Source: Salinicoccus carnicancri Crm (GTDB taxonomy: Bacteria > Bacillota > Bacilli > Staphylococcales > Salinicoccaceae). Taken from it: 64,000 bases of DNA. Under the pieces are notes generated by a model. The model worked only from the letters and a program-made list of their open reading frames with translations. It did not search any database and was not told where the DNA came from. Position numbers and translations under genes: made by a program. Where the stretch lies: contig NZ_ANAM01000006.1 in assembly GCF_000330705.1 (NCBI RefSeq), forward strand, positions 62,001 through 126,000, read 5' to 3'. Positions 49,072 through 59,966 of this stretch are shown in pieces (positions within the stretch are counted from its first letter, which is position 1; the number at the start of each line of letters is the position of its first letter).

Positions 49072-50988
49072 ATGGCATCCGCAACTACAAAGAGAAGTGT
49101 CGGTTCTGTAATATGGGATTACATGACTACAGTCGACCATAAAAAAATAGCAATCCTTTATCTGATTGCCGGTGGATTCTTCTTTGCTCTGGGCGGTATA
49201 GAAGCAATGCTGATTCGTATTCAGCTTGCCGTACCAAACAGCGACTTCCTGTCTGCAGGACTGTTCAACGAAGTAATCACCATGCATGGTACAACGATGA
49301 TATTCCTGGCTGCAATGCCGCTTTTGTTCGCGTTCATGAACGCCACGGTGCCATTGCAGATCGGGGCACGTGACGTAGCCTTCCCATTCCTTAACTCACT
49401 GGGTGTCTGGCTGTTCATCTTCGGCGGTATCTTCCTGAACCTTTCATGGTTCATGGGAGGGGCGCCGGACGCAGGCTGGACGAGCTATGCTTCACTTTCA
49501 ATCAATTCACCTGGACATGGTATCGACTTTTACGCAGTCGGGCTTCAGATTGCCGGTGCAGGTACGCTGATTTCAGGTATCAACTTTGTCACTACAATCA
49601 TTTCAATGAGAGCACCGGGTATGACCTACATGAGGATGCCGCTGATGACATGGACAACACTTGTGGCTTCAGTGCTCATCGTATTCGCATTCCCGCCGCT
49701 TACAGTAGGCATTTTCCTGCTTACATTTGACCGTATGTTCGGATCCAGTTTCTTCCTTGTTGAAACCGGGGGCAACACGATCATCTGGGAGCATCTGTTC
49801 TGGATCTTCGGGCACCCTGAAGTTTACATCCTGATCCTGCCGGCATTCGGTATTTTCTCGGAAATATTCGCGACGTTTGCGCGTAAGAGGCTGTTTGGCT
49901 ACTCTGCGATGGTATTTGCGACCGTACTGATCGGCTTCTTCGGGTTCATGGTGTGGGCCCACCACATGTTCACAGTTGGACTCGGGCCGACTGCCAACGC
50001 AATTTTTGCAGTAGCCACAATGGCTATCGCCGTACCAACGGGTATCAAGATCTTCAACTGGATATTCACCATATGGGGCGGCTCGATCGAGTTTACGACC
50101 CCGATGCTCTATGCACTGGCATTCATCCCGTCATTCGTCATGGGCGGGGTTACAGGTATCATGCAGGCAGCTGCACCGGCCGACTATCAGTACCATGACT
50201 CATACTTCATCGTAGCGCACTTCCACTACGTTATCGTTGGCGGTGTAGTCTTTGCACTCCTTGCCGGTCTGCACTACTACTGGCCGTTGATGTTCAGCAC
50301 GATGCTCAGCGAGAAGCTCGGCAAGATTACATTCGTGCTGTTCGTTGCAGGATTCCATGTGACATTCCTGATCCAGCACTTCCTTGGTCTTTGGGGCATG
50401 CCGCGCCGCGTGTTCACTTACCTGGATGGGCAGGGATATAACACCGCGAACTTGATATCCACCGTGGGAGCAATCATGATGGCGGTTGCCGTCATCATCC
50501 TGCTGATCAACATCATCATCACTGTTGCTAAGAACGAAAAAGTCGGGCGCGACCCTTGGGGCGACGGACGTACACTTGAATGGTCCCTTCCACTTCCGGT
50601 TCCGCACTACAATTTTGCACAGACACCGCTTATCCGCGGCCTTGATGCATACTGGATCGAGAAGAAGGAAAACGGCGGCAAGATGATGCCGGCCGAATCC
50701 CTGGAGGACTTCCATATGCCGAATGGTTCCATCATTCCATTCATACTGTCCTTCGGTCTCTTCGTCGCAGGATTTGGTGCACTGCACTTCGCTTCCGGTA
50801 AAGACTGGGCCATCGATGCAGTGGCGGATCTGCCGAATCATCCTTGGGCACTTCCAGTCCTTATCGCGGGCCTCGCGATTGTATTCATCTCAATGGGTGT
50901 CCGTTCCTGGAAGGATGACCTCGGCCACTACGTGAAAAAAGAAGAGGTACTTAAAGATCTTGAAGAACAAGAAAGGGGTGCGAAATAA
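49072..50988 (+). CDS. ctaD: Cytochrome c oxidase subunit I
   Basis: CtaD contains heme a and the heme a3-CuB oxygen-reducing centre and pumps protons. The 638-residue protein has about 14 membrane helices. The CuB ligands and the His-Tyr cross-link site are in FGHPEVYILILP and WAHHMFTVG; heme a3 and heme a ligands are in AHFHYVIVGG. GAGGGGGG precedes the ATG. Its last base is shared with the ctaE start codon. Confidence 0.96.
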   Translation: MASATTKRSVGSVIWDYMTTVDHKKIAILYLIAGGFFFALGGIEAMLIRIQLAVPNSDFLSAGLFNEVITMHGTTMIFLAAMPLLFAFMNATVPLQIGARDVAFPFLNSLGVWLFIFGGIFLNLSWFMGGAPDAGWTSYASLSINSPGHGIDFYAVGLQIAGAGTLISGINFVTTIISMRAPGMTYMRMPLMTWTTLVASVLIVFAFPPLTVGIFLLTFDRMFGSSFFLVETGGNTIIWEHLFWIFGHPEVYILILPAFGIFSEIFATFARKRLFGYSAMVFATVLIGFFGFMVWAHHMFTVGLGPTANAIFAVATMAIAVPTGIKIFNWIFTIWGGSIEFTTPMLYALAFIPSFVMGGVTGIMQAAAPADYQYHDSYFIVAHFHYVIVGGVVFALLAGLHYYWPLMFSTMLSEKLGKITFVLFVAGFHVTFLIQHFLGLWGMPRRVFTYLDGQGYNTANLISTVGAIMMAVAVIILLINIIITVAKNEKVGRDPWGDGRTLEWSLPLPVPHYNFAQTPLIRGLDAYWIEKKENGGKMMPAESLEDFHMPNGSIIPFILSFGLFVAGFGALHFASGKDWAIDAVADLPNHPWALPVLIAGLAIVFISMGVRSWKDDLGHYVKKEEVLKDLEEQERGAK

Positions 50989-51614
50989 TGGCTAACATGG
51001 AATATAATGTGCCGTCAGAAAGATGGCCGGCACACCCGGAAACGGCAACACTTGAAGGTAAAAACAAATTTATCGGTTTCTGGACTTTCCTTGCCGGTGA
51101 GACTGCACTTTTCGCATCTCTCTTTGCAACATACCTTGCACTCAAAGACTCTGTGCCAAGCGACGACCATCTGCTTGCCGCAGACCTGTTCCACCTGGAG
51201 CTCGCATTTGTCATGACGATGTTCCTGTTGACTTCGTCGCTGACAAGTGTCTATGCAGTCTATCACATGAGAAACAACAACTTCTCAAAAATGCAGCTGT
51301 GGCTTGGTGTGACTGTACTGCTCGGGCTTGGGTTCCTGGCACTTGAGATCTATGAGTTCATCGAATACACCCATCTCGGACATACGTTCCGTTCCAGTGC
51401 ATTCGGCAGTGCATTCTATTTCCTGATCGGTACACACGGTTTCCACGTATGTATCGGCCTGGTCTGGATCACGCTCCTCATCCTGCGTAACGCAAAGCGC
51501 GGTCTGTCCGTCTACACTGCAGCGAAAGTGAACACTGCAGCACTGTACTGGCACTTCATCGACGTTGTGTGGGTCTTCATCTTCACAATAGTCTACCTGT
51601 TGGGAGTGATGTAA
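50988..51614 (+). CDS. ctaE: Cytochrome c oxidase subunit III
   Basis: The 208-residue structural subunit has about five membrane helices and conserved segments FWTFLAGETALFASLFATYLAL-like start, GTHGFHVCIGL and the end YWHFIDVVWVFIFTIVYL. GAAAGGGG lies upstream within ctaD, and the start overlaps the ctaD stop by one base. Operon position between subunits I and IV. Confidence 0.94.
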   Translation: MANMEYNVPSERWPAHPETATLEGKNKFIGFWTFLAGETALFASLFATYLALKDSVPSDDHLLAADLFHLELAFVMTMFLLTSSLTSVYAVYHMRNNNFSKMQLWLGVTVLLGLGFLALEIYEFIEYTHLGHTFRSSAFGSAFYFLIGTHGFHVCIGLVWITLLILRNAKRGLSVYTAAKVNTAALYWHFIDVVWVFIFTIVYLLGVM

Positions 51615-51615
51615 T

Positions 51616-51960
51616 ATGGCAGAAATCAAACAAGAAGCGATTTCGCAAAAGAAGCTTGAATACATCAGGCGTGAGCGCACGAAGGAAATGCGTCAGCAGA
51701 TGGTTTCCTTCGCCCTCATGATCTTCCTGACTTTTGTGGCATTCGGTCTGGTGGCGATGGATCTCGATGCATCGTTTGTCATCCCGATTGTAATCGGTAT
51801 GGCATTCCTGCAGGTCATCCTTCAGTTCTATTACTTCATGCACATGAAAGACAAGGGTCATGAATACATCAAACTCATGATGCTTACAGGCATGTTCTTT
51901 GCGATTGCATTCGTAACGACATTCATCTATATCGTATGGATCGGAGCTCCGATCGAGTAG
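51616..51960 (+). CDS. ctaF: Cytochrome c oxidase subunit IV
   Basis: This 114-residue membrane protein has a charged N-terminal part (about 1-30) and three membrane helices. Its central pattern, FLQVILQFYYFMHMKDKGHEYIK, is typical of prokaryotic subunit IV (COX4_pro). It starts one base after the ctaE stop and is the last structural gene of the oxidase, followed by a GC-rich hairpin. Confidence 0.9.
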   Translation: MAEIKQEAISQKKLEYIRRERTKEMRQQMVSFALMIFLTFVAFGLVAMDLDASFVIPIVIGMAFLQVILQFYYFMHMKDKGHEYIKLMMLTGMFFAIAFVTTFIYIVWIGAPIE

Positions 51961-51969
51961 GACAGCAAA

Positions 51970-51999
51970 GAGGCCGGCACATTTGTGCCGGCCTCCTTT
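51970..51999 (+). terminator. Hairpin after ctaF
   Basis: GAGGCCGGCAC pairs with GTGCCGGCCTC, followed by CTTTGT. The T run is weak, so some readthrough into ctaG is likely. Confidence 0.7.
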
Positions 52000-52086
52000 G
52001 TCATCATATTGTCACCTGTAGGCGCTTGATGCGATCGGGGTTTGATTCTATACTTGAAATAAGCGAATTTTTAAAGGATGATCAGT

Positions 52087-53040
52087 TTGGAAAATATATC
52101 GTCTATATCCATATTCGGCTTCGTGGCAAACTGGAGCCCTTATTTCTTCTTGTTCACTGTCCTTTTGACAGTATTCTATTTCCTGATTACTAAAAAGTGG
52201 TACCGGAACTTTGAAGGGGGCAGACCACTCAGAGTGAAAGAAGGTGCCGTCTTCGTCACCAGCATGGTCCTTCTGTACGGTATGTACGGGGCGCCAGTCG
52301 ATATACTGAGCCACATATTGTTCAGTTTCCATATGCTGCAGATGGCGGTTGTATTCCTTCTCATTGCACCGCTGATGTTCTATGCGGTGCCTGAATATAT
52401 ATGGAAAGCTTTTGTGAATCTGCCTGTCGTGAAACAAGTATTCCTGATTACCAAAAAACCGCTTGTGACACTCATCCTGTTCAATGGCGTATTCTCCATC
52501 TACCACCTGCCTGTGGTTCTGGATTTCCTTAAGCAGAGCGGGACGCTGCACTCGGCATTCAATGCGCTTCTGTTCCTGCTTGCGATACTCATGTTCTATC
52601 CGGTATTCAACAAAGTCGAACCGAGGGAGAATCACATGGGCGGCCTGTTCAAGATGCTCTATGTTTTCGGTATCGGAGCGCTGCTCACACCTGCCTGCGG
52701 ACTGATCATTTTCGCCGGAACACCTCTTTATGAGACGTATACGGACGGAGATGCATGGCTGTCGGCGATGGAGCTCTGCGTACCTTCCGGTGTACTTGAC
52801 GGCCTGCGCGGTCAGGGTCTGATTTCAGGACCCGAATACTTTACGGATACGACACCTGTCATGGATCAGCAGACAGGCGGTATCATCATGAAGGTGCTGC
52901 AGGAAGTGTTCTTCGGCTTCATGCTCGGCTTCATCTTCTTCAAGTGGTTCAGGGAAGAGCGCATGGATGAAGAGGAGACGACCAGACGCTCTGTTGAAAA
53001 TGCCCGTATCCAAAAAGAACTATTCAACCAATACAGATAA
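52087..53040 (+). CDS. ctaG: Cytochrome c oxidase assembly factor CtaG
   Basis: Gram-positive CtaG is a membrane protein needed for assembly of the CuB centre of caa3 oxidase. The 317-residue protein has about seven helices, FGFVANWSPYFFLFTV at the start and conserved HMLQMAVVFL and QLLGG-like IFAGTPLYETY regions. The TTG at 52087 is preferred because AAAGGATGATC, a good Shine-Dalgarno match, lies just upstream; the in-frame ATG at 52078 is inside that sequence. It is followed by ctaM after 20 bases. Confidence 0.88.
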   Translation: MENISSISIFGFVANWSPYFFLFTVLLTVFYFLITKKWYRNFEGGRPLRVKEGAVFVTSMVLLYGMYGAPVDILSHILFSFHMLQMAVVFLLIAPLMFYAVPEYIWKAFVNLPVVKQVFLITKKPLVTLILFNGVFSIYHLPVVLDFLKQSGTLHSAFNALLFLLAILMFYPVFNKVEPRENHMGGLFKMLYVFGIGALLTPACGLIIFAGTPLYETYTDGDAWLSAMELCVPSGVLDGLRGQGLISGPEYFTDTTPVMDQQTGGIIMKVLQEVFFGFMLGFIFFKWFREERMDEEETTRRSVENARIQKELFNQYR

Positions 53041-53060
53041 CCAGTAAGGAGAAATACACC

Positions 53061-53519
53061 GTGCATCTATTACCAACAATAAGTACTTTTTTCATTGTGC
53101 TCAGTGCCATCTTCATGGCAGCCGGCATTGTCAGGGTCAAAAAGCACCGGGATATTGGCGGCCATCAGAAAATGATGAAATACGCCGCTGTCAGTGCAAT
53201 CATATTCTTCATAATATATGTATCGCGCACGATATTCATCGGCAACACAGCCTTCGGCGGTCCGGATTATCTGGTGCCGTTCTACACGGTGTTCCTCATC
53301 TTCCACATTGTGCTCGCAACATCGGGCGCTTTCCTGGGCGGGACACAGATCTATTTCGGTGCCAAGGAGAAACTCTCGAAACACAGGAAACTCGCACCGT
53401 GGGCTTCAGTCATCTGGTTCGGCACAGCAGTCACAGGCGTCATGGTTTATGTGCTGCTCTATGTGCTTTATCCGGGCGGCGAAACTACATCGCTGATCAG
53501 GGCGATCCTGCAGAACTGA
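53061..53519 (+). CDS. ctaM: DUF420 membrane protein CtaM
   Basis: The 152-residue protein has four membrane helices with conserved histidines: HRDIGGHQKMMKYA, FHIVLATSGAFLGG and KHRKLAPWA. DUF420 proteins (YozB; CtaM in S. aureus) are needed for active aa3-type terminal oxidases. The start is GTG with TAAGGAG upstream. The position directly after ctaG supports an oxidase-assembly role. Confidence 0.88.
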   Translation: MHLLPTISTFFIVLSAIFMAAGIVRVKKHRDIGGHQKMMKYAAVSAIIFFIIYVSRTIFIGNTAFGGPDYLVPFYTVFLIFHIVLATSGAFLGGTQIYFGAKEKLSKHRKLAPWASVIWFGTAVTGVMVYVLLYVLYPGGETTSLIRAILQN

Positions 53520-53524
53520 TTTTG

Positions 53525-53551
53525 AACGGATCCGTCAGGGTCCGTTTTTTT
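53525..53551 (+). terminator. Terminator of ctaG-ctaM
   Basis: AACGGATCC pairs with GGGTCCGTT around GTCA (one G-U pair), followed by a T run. Confidence 0.85.
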
Positions 53552-53560
53552 ATAGGCAAA

Positions 53561-53586
53561 TAAAAACAGGACACCGTAGTGTCCTG
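53561..53586 (-). terminator. Terminator of the yugN-like gene (minus strand)
   Basis: On the minus strand CAGGACAC-TACG-GTGTCCTG is followed by five T. It lies next to the plus-strand terminator of ctaM. Confidence 0.8.
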
Positions 53587-53602
53587 CAGATGTGTCATCG
53601 TT

Positions 53603-53959
53603 TTAAACGAGCGCTTTCAAGTCCTTGACGACAGCCCTGATCTTCTCGACTGCATGGTCGACGATGCGGTCCGGGAAATGTTCATCCGCACCGTACTCGA
53701 TGCCGGTCGGATAGTAATGTTTACCCATGTAAGGGTCCATAAGCTGGAGGACTGCGTTATTGGCACCCACATCGCCTTCCAGGGTATAGCCTGGAAGACG
53801 TAAGTAGTAGATCCCCTCCGGCACCTCATATTTGAAGTCATAGGTCATCCGTTCATAGTCCCAGGAACCCCCGAGTACGAGACCGTTTTTGTTCATTGTG
53901 TCTTGCAGTATATCCTGAGAAATAACCATCGTCTCAAGACCAGAGTTTTCAAATACCAT
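53603..53959 (-). CDS. YugN-like family protein
   Basis: This 118-residue soluble protein matches the YugN family of Bacilli: MVFENSGLE start, LVLGGSWDYERMTYDFKY and YYLRLPGYTLEGDV in the middle, LMDPYMGKHYYPTGIEY later. Its function is unknown. GGGAGG precedes the ATG on the minus strand. Single gene with its own terminator; the 140 bases upstream towards ylbF hold no other gene. Confidence 0.82.
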   Translation of the reverse strand: MVFENSGLETMVISQDILQDTMNKNGLVLGGSWDYERMTYDFKYEVPEGIYYLRLPGYTLEGDVGANNAVLQLMDPYMGKHYYPTGIEYGADEHFPDRIVDHAVEKIRAVVKDLKALV

Positions 53960-54102
53960 GAAATTTCCTCCCTAAGCATTTTGCATTACTTTAATTTTAA
54001 TCCATATCCATAAGACTTGCAAATGGAATTTAAGCATTTTGGAAAAACCGGTGTAGAAGGGAGGTATTACAGTATGATACCATTGGGGGAGAGGTGATGT
54101 GT

Positions 54103-54546
54103 ATGATAACTGAAAAGGAACTGGAAATCATGGATCAGCTCGATGCCTTGAACAGCAAGGTTATGGAGACTACGGAATACAGGCACTATTGCAAATACAG
54201 GGAACTGCTGGATACTGATCCGGCGGCAGCCGGACTTATATATCGTTTTACAAAAATGAAAGAGGAGTTCGAGGAAGTGCAGAGATTCGGTAAATATCAT
54301 CCGGATTTCAGTACGAAAAGAAGGGAAATCAACCAGTTCAAAAAAGAGCTGGATATGAATCCGGTCGTCATGGAGTACCGGAAAGCGGAGTATCAGCTCC
54401 AGGCGCTCCTTGATGAAATACTCTATCATGTGAGCATCGGCGTGAGCCAAAATGTCAATGTGGTCAGCAGTAATCCGTTCTTCTCTGTCGGAGGGGAGTC
54501 CGGATGCTCGACCGGCGGCAGCTGCGGCTGCCAGACGGCGATATAG
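54103..54546 (+). CDS. ylbF: YlbF/RicF family regulatory protein
   Basis: In B. subtilis YlbF (RicF) forms a complex with YmcA and YaaT that binds Fe-S clusters and directs RNase Y cleavage. The 147-residue protein has a helical YlbF/YmcA domain (about 1-110) and a C-terminal Gly/Ser/Cys tail CSTGGSCGC, where the cluster-binding cysteines lie. The ATG at 54103 has GGAGAGGTGAT upstream; earlier in-frame starts are too close to that site. Confidence 0.85.
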   Translation: MITEKELEIMDQLDALNSKVMETTEYRHYCKYRELLDTDPAAAGLIYRFTKMKEEFEEVQRFGKYHPDFSTKRREINQFKKELDMNPVVMEYRKAEYQLQALLDEILYHVSIGVSQNVNVVSSNPFFSVGGESGCSTGGSCGCQTAI

Positions 54547-54560
54547 AATGAAGACGAATG

Positions 54561-54588
54561 AAGACGGTCCATCGGGCTGTCTTTTTTA
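54561..54588 (+). terminator. Terminator of ylbF
   Basis: AAGACGGTCC pairs with GGGCTGTCTT around ATC (two G-U pairs), followed by T. Confidence 0.75.
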
Positions 54589-54596
54589 TTATGGCA

Positions 54597-54626
54597 AAAT
54601 AAAAGCCCCCCTCACCGGGGGGGGGG
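54597..54626 (-). terminator. Terminator of the GDPD gene with a G10/C10 tract
   Basis: On the minus strand a run of ten C (54626-54617) pairs with GGGGGG and is followed by TTTTATTTT. The homopolymer is longer than the stem needs. Confidence 0.75.
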
Positions 54627-54632
54627 ACAGTA

Positions 54633-55553
54633 TTAATATCTTTCGTTCAGAAGATGATGGCTGATGTCAGGGAAATCGGTCACGATGGAATGGGCGCCTT
54701 TTTGGATGAGTGAATCCATTTCATCCATCTCATTGATCACCCAGTAGCCGACCGCAACGTTCAGACTCTGAAGGTAGTCTATGAAACCTTCGCGGTCAAG
54801 CGGTATATTGTTGTATCTCGGCGGAATCTGGAAAGTATCCGCTTTTGGTGTATACAGGTGTTTGAAGCAGGTTGAATATGCGAGGTACGCATTCCGGACC
54901 TGGTCTTCGCCGGCACCAAGCGCCACATCGTCGCCTGAATAGAGACGGAAGCGCTCAATCTGTTCATCGTGGAAACTTGTCACCAATACACGGTCCACAA
55001 CATCAAGCTCCGTCGTCAGCCTGTACAGAAGGCTCGGCATCAGACTGCCTTCATAGGATTCAGGAGTATCCTTGATATCGATGTTGATGAGCTTATCCGG
55101 GTATTTGCGGATGAGCTCTCTGAGTGTGACGATTTTCGCATCCTCTGATCCCCTGAACGGATGATTGCCTTCGACATCACGGAAGTGGTAGCCGAAGTCG
55201 AGGGCACGCAGTTCGTCGAGTGTCATATTGCTGACACGGCCGGCACCGTTTGACGTCCGGTCGACGTATGCGTCATGGAAGACAACAATTTCTTCATCCT
55301 TGGTCATGCGGACATCAACTTCGAAGCCATCCACATCGAATTCCGATGCTTTGTCGAATGCTGCAACAGTGTGTTCAGGTGCAAGTCCCATTCCTCCGCG
55401 GTGTGCGAAAACATAGGGGGAACGGTGTCTGAAGTAAGGCTTGATATCACGAATCTTCGTTTCGCTCATGAGTTTCGTACCGACCCAAAGACCTCCGATG
55501 ACACCACCGGCAACACCCACGGCTGTTAAAAATCCTTTGAAACACTTGTTCAT
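54633..55553 (-). CDS. Glycerophosphodiester phosphodiesterase family protein
   Basis: The 306-residue protein has an N-terminal membrane anchor or signal (about 7-27) and the GDPD barrel: AHRGGMGLAPEHTVAAF with the catalytic His-Arg and Glu, FEVDVRMTKDEEIVVFHD with metal-binding Glu/Asp and the second catalytic His, and VGYWVINEMDEM near the end. It would hydrolyse glycerophosphodiesters such as phospholipid or teichoic-acid fragments outside the cell (inference). It is alone on the minus strand with a terminator. Confidence 0.9.
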   Translation of the reverse strand: MNKCFKGFLTAVGVAGGVIGGLWVGTKLMSETKIRDIKPYFRHRSPYVFAHRGGMGLAPEHTVAAFDKASEFDVDGFEVDVRMTKDEEIVVFHDAYVDRTSNGAGRVSNMTLDELRALDFGYHFRDVEGNHPFRGSEDAKIVTLRELIRKYPDKLINIDIKDTPESYEGSLMPSLLYRLTTELDVVDRVLVTSFHDEQIERFRLYSGDDVALGAGEDQVRNAYLAYSTCFKHLYTPKADTFQIPPRYNNIPLDREGFIDYLQSLNVAVGYWVINEMDEMDSLIQKGAHSIVTDFPDISHHLLNERY

Positions 55554-55642
55554 AATTCATTGCCTCCAGTAATAGATTCATTTTAAAACTGCTCACTAAC
55601 ATGGTATCATATCTTTATATAAATTTATAAGGTGGGAGTACG

Positions 55643-55906
55643 ATGCTCAAAGCGCGCATTGGCATTTATATATATTTTAAACAAAATAAGTTTATACGAC
55701 AATTGAAACGGCACGGCCACCTCATATACGTGAATAAAGATAAAAAGTACTTACTATTATATATATACGAATCCGAACTTTCTCAAACAATGAAAACACT
55801 GGAACAGCTTAAATACGTCAGGGAAGTCGTCGTAAGTGAATACCCGAATATAAGACGGGAGTACAGTACTGAAAACTATGAGGCGAAGGACTACCGTGTC
55901 ATCTGA
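55643..55906 (+). CDS. ylbG: YlbG family protein (UPF0298/DUF2129)
   Basis: This 87-residue protein starts MLKARIGIYIYFKQNKFIRQLKRHGHLIYVNKD and matches YlbG, which follows ylbF in Bacilli. Function unknown; a ferredoxin-like fold is likely from the alternating strands and helices. GGTGGGAG precedes the ATG. Its stop is three bases from the stop of the convergent minus-strand gene, with no terminator between. Confidence 0.85.
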   Translation: MLKARIGIYIYFKQNKFIRQLKRHGHLIYVNKDKKYLLLYIYESELSQTMKTLEQLKYVREVVVSEYPNIRREYSTENYEAKDYRVI

Positions 55907-55909
55907 GCG

Positions 55910-56278
55910 TCAGAGGGGCGGAATCAGATGGTTCAGCCGCAGTACTCCGGTGATATACTGATAGAACTGTCCACGTTCATAAAAATCTTCGGGGTCCCGT
56001 GTGGAAAATTCGACGACCGGGATATTGGCGGTTTCACACCATCTGCGGATCATCACGTATTTCCCGCCTTCCCCGGCATTGTACCGGATTCCGTTGTAGA
56101 TGGCATAGATGGCCTGGAAATTACCGCGGACCGGCTGCATGACGAGCAGGAATGTGGAAAGTTTCCCCTCTGTATGTAAAAAAATTGCTTTGTCTATGCG
56201 TGTCTGATTGTGGGCAACCAGCGCTTCCAGTTCGAACAGGTCGCCGTACCCTTCACCAAGTGTGATGAATTTTTGCAT
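55910..56278 (-). CDS. Conserved hypothetical protein (DUF7147-like)
   Basis: This 122-residue soluble protein has a typical Bacilli opening MQKFITLGEGYGDLFELEALVAHN and conserved PVRGNFQAIYAIYNGI. Homologues of this kind have at times been mislabelled methylthioribose kinase; no function is established. The ATG at 56278 has GGGAG nine bases upstream on the minus strand; the in-frame TTG at 56287 is directly against that site. It interrupts the ylbG-rsmD order on the opposite strand. Confidence 0.7.
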   Translation of the reverse strand: MQKFITLGEGYGDLFELEALVAHNQTRIDKAIFLHTEGKLSTFLLVMQPVRGNFQAIYAIYNGIRYNAGEGGKYVMIRRWCETANIPVVEFSTRDPEDFYERGQFYQYITGVLRLNHLIPPL

Positions 56279-56338
56279 GCTTATCAACTCCCATCACCAG
56301 TTTAAACCAACCCCGGGAGGAAAGAAAGAGGATTTAGA

Positions 56339-58486
<2,148 letters not shown>

Positions 58487-58623
58487 CTATGAAACTCCTT
58501 TCCTGTGCATCATAATTGTAACAGATGGCAGAGTGGTTATAATGTGTTGTGTTAAGAAAATAACTTGACAGAAGACCTTGTTAACTGTACAATGTTTTTT
58601 GTGCTCATAAGAGGTGAAACTAT

Positions 58624-59145
58624 ATGAGATGGTCATTGACACAGCTGAAAAAGTTCAGTAATGAAAGTATCGCTGTGAACGAAAAAGTCCAGTTCAAAGA
58701 AATAACAGACCGCAAAGATGTGCTCGGCCTCTCCGAGACATCTGTCGAGGGTGAAATGCATGTCGGCGCGAGCCGGATTGGTGCAGATCTCACAATCGAT
58801 ACTGTGGTCCATATGCTCGATAGCCGGACATCGGAGAATATCGAGGTTCCGCTCCACATCGAATCCTATGAGGAATTTGATGAAGAGGCGGAAGAGACCG
58901 ATGAATTGGATGAAAATGTTCATCCGGTGACCCACACTTTGGATTTGGAACCCGTGGTCCGTGAACTTATCGTCGTCAATCTTCCGAATGTTGTGACAGA
59001 AAGTGATGAAGTTCCTGCCGGCGGCAGGAACTGGTCCGTCATGACAGAAGACGAACTGGCGGATGAGGAAGAACAGAAAGTGGATCCAAGATTATCAAAG
59101 CTTAAGTCACTGCTGGAAAGTGACAATGAGAATAAGGAGGATTAA
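58624..59145 (+). CDS. yceD: YceD (DUF177) family protein
   Basis: The 173-residue acidic protein matches YceD/DUF177, which pairs with rpmF in most bacteria and is linked to 23S rRNA accumulation. It starts MRWSLTQLKKF and has ANTLQLPLR-like ENIEVPLHIESYEEF and the conserved DLEPVVRELIVVNLPNV segment. The usual cysteine pair of some homologues is absent. AAGAGGTG precedes the ATG. rpmF begins four bases after its stop. Confidence 0.88.
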   Translation: MRWSLTQLKKFSNESIAVNEKVQFKEITDRKDVLGLSETSVEGEMHVGASRIGADLTIDTVVHMLDSRTSENIEVPLHIESYEEFDEEAEETDELDENVHPVTHTLDLEPVVRELIVVNLPNVVTESDEVPAGGRNWSVMTEDELADEEEQKVDPRLSKLKSLLESDNENKED

Positions 59146-59148
59146 GAC

Positions 59149-59322
59149 ATGGCAGTACCTAAGAGAAGAACCTCAATTACACGTAAAAGAAAACGCCGTA
59201 CGCACCAGAAACTTTCAGTGCCGGGCATGGTGGAATGCCCGAACTGCGGAGAGATGAAGCTTTCCCACCGCGTATGCAAAGAGTGCGGCAGCTATAAAGG
59301 TGAAGATGTCGCAGCCAACTAA
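59149..59322 (+). CDS. rpmF: 50S ribosomal protein L32
   Basis: The 57-residue protein starts [20 protein letters not shown] and has a zinc ribbon with CPNCG and CKECG, so it is the zinc-containing form of L32. AAGGAGG lies eight bases before the ATG, inside the end of yceD. The pair is one operon ended by a long terminator hairpin. Confidence 0.97.
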   Translation: MAVPKRRTSITRKRKRRTHQKLSVPGMVECPNCGEMKLSHRVCKECGSYKGEDVAAN

Positions 59323-59333
59323 GCGACAGTGGC

Positions 59334-59376
59334 AAAGAGAGCCGTTGATGTTCAACATCAACGGCTCTCTTTTATT
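59334..59376. terminator. Terminator shared by rpmF and the convergent GNAT gene
   Basis: A 17-bp stem (59334-59350 with 59356-59372) has A-rich and T-rich flanks and can act in both directions. Confidence 0.88.
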
Positions 59377-59384
59377 ATGTGCGG

Positions 59385-59852
59385 CTATTGATTCAGTACA
59401 TAGCCTTTCGGGTACCATACGAGTGGATCGTCCGCCATATCGCGTTCAATATCATATTTGAGTGTTTCAAAACCATGCTTCTCAAAGAACGGTCTCGCGT
59501 TCTGACGGCTGATCGCCTTGATGGGCATTTTAAAGCTTTTGGCGTAGTCGATCATTTCACTGCCGAATCCTTTGTCCTGGTACTTTTCAAGGACTTCGAG
59601 CTTCCAGATGACCATGTATTCGTGGGGCGGATCGAAAATCGGCTGGTTGTTATCCTCTTTCGTGTAGAGGCACATGCGGGCGGCAAGATTGTCGCCGACA
59701 TAGATGCCGTAGAAAGGTGAGTTGATATCAGCATCAATCATGTTCCCTTCAAGCTCTTTTGTCATCTGGAGTTCCTGCGCACCATACTCCCTGAATTTCT
59801 TGAAATCTTCCACAGTCTTGTAGTTTATTGCCAAGTTTTTTACTTCTGCCAT
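59385..59852 (-). CDS. GNAT family N-acetyltransferase (YlbP type)
   Basis: This 155-residue protein shows the GNAT fold: a charged N-terminus, IYVGDNLAARMCLY strand, then WKLEVLEKYQDKGFGSEMIDYA, the acetyl-CoA-binding R/QxxGxG/A-type loop here as YQDKGFGS. It resembles YlbP, whose gene follows rpmF in Bacilli; the substrate is unknown. The ATG at 59852 has GGAG nine bases upstream on the minus strand; starts further upstream lack such a site. Confidence 0.85.
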   Translation of the reverse strand: MAEVKNLAINYKTVEDFKKFREYGAQELQMTKELEGNMIDADINSPFYGIYVGDNLAARMCLYTKEDNNQPIFDPPHEYMVIWKLEVLEKYQDKGFGSEMIDYAKSFKMPIKAISRQNARPFFEKHGFETLKYDIERDMADDPLVWYPKGYVLNQ

Positions 59853-59966
59853 TGTTATTCTCTCCTTTGTCATCATTATAGTATAGTTCTCTGAAATCAT
59901 TCAATTGTTTTATAAGCATATAGTATTTATAATTAGATTAGCATATTTTGATGAAGGAGTTTGGTT

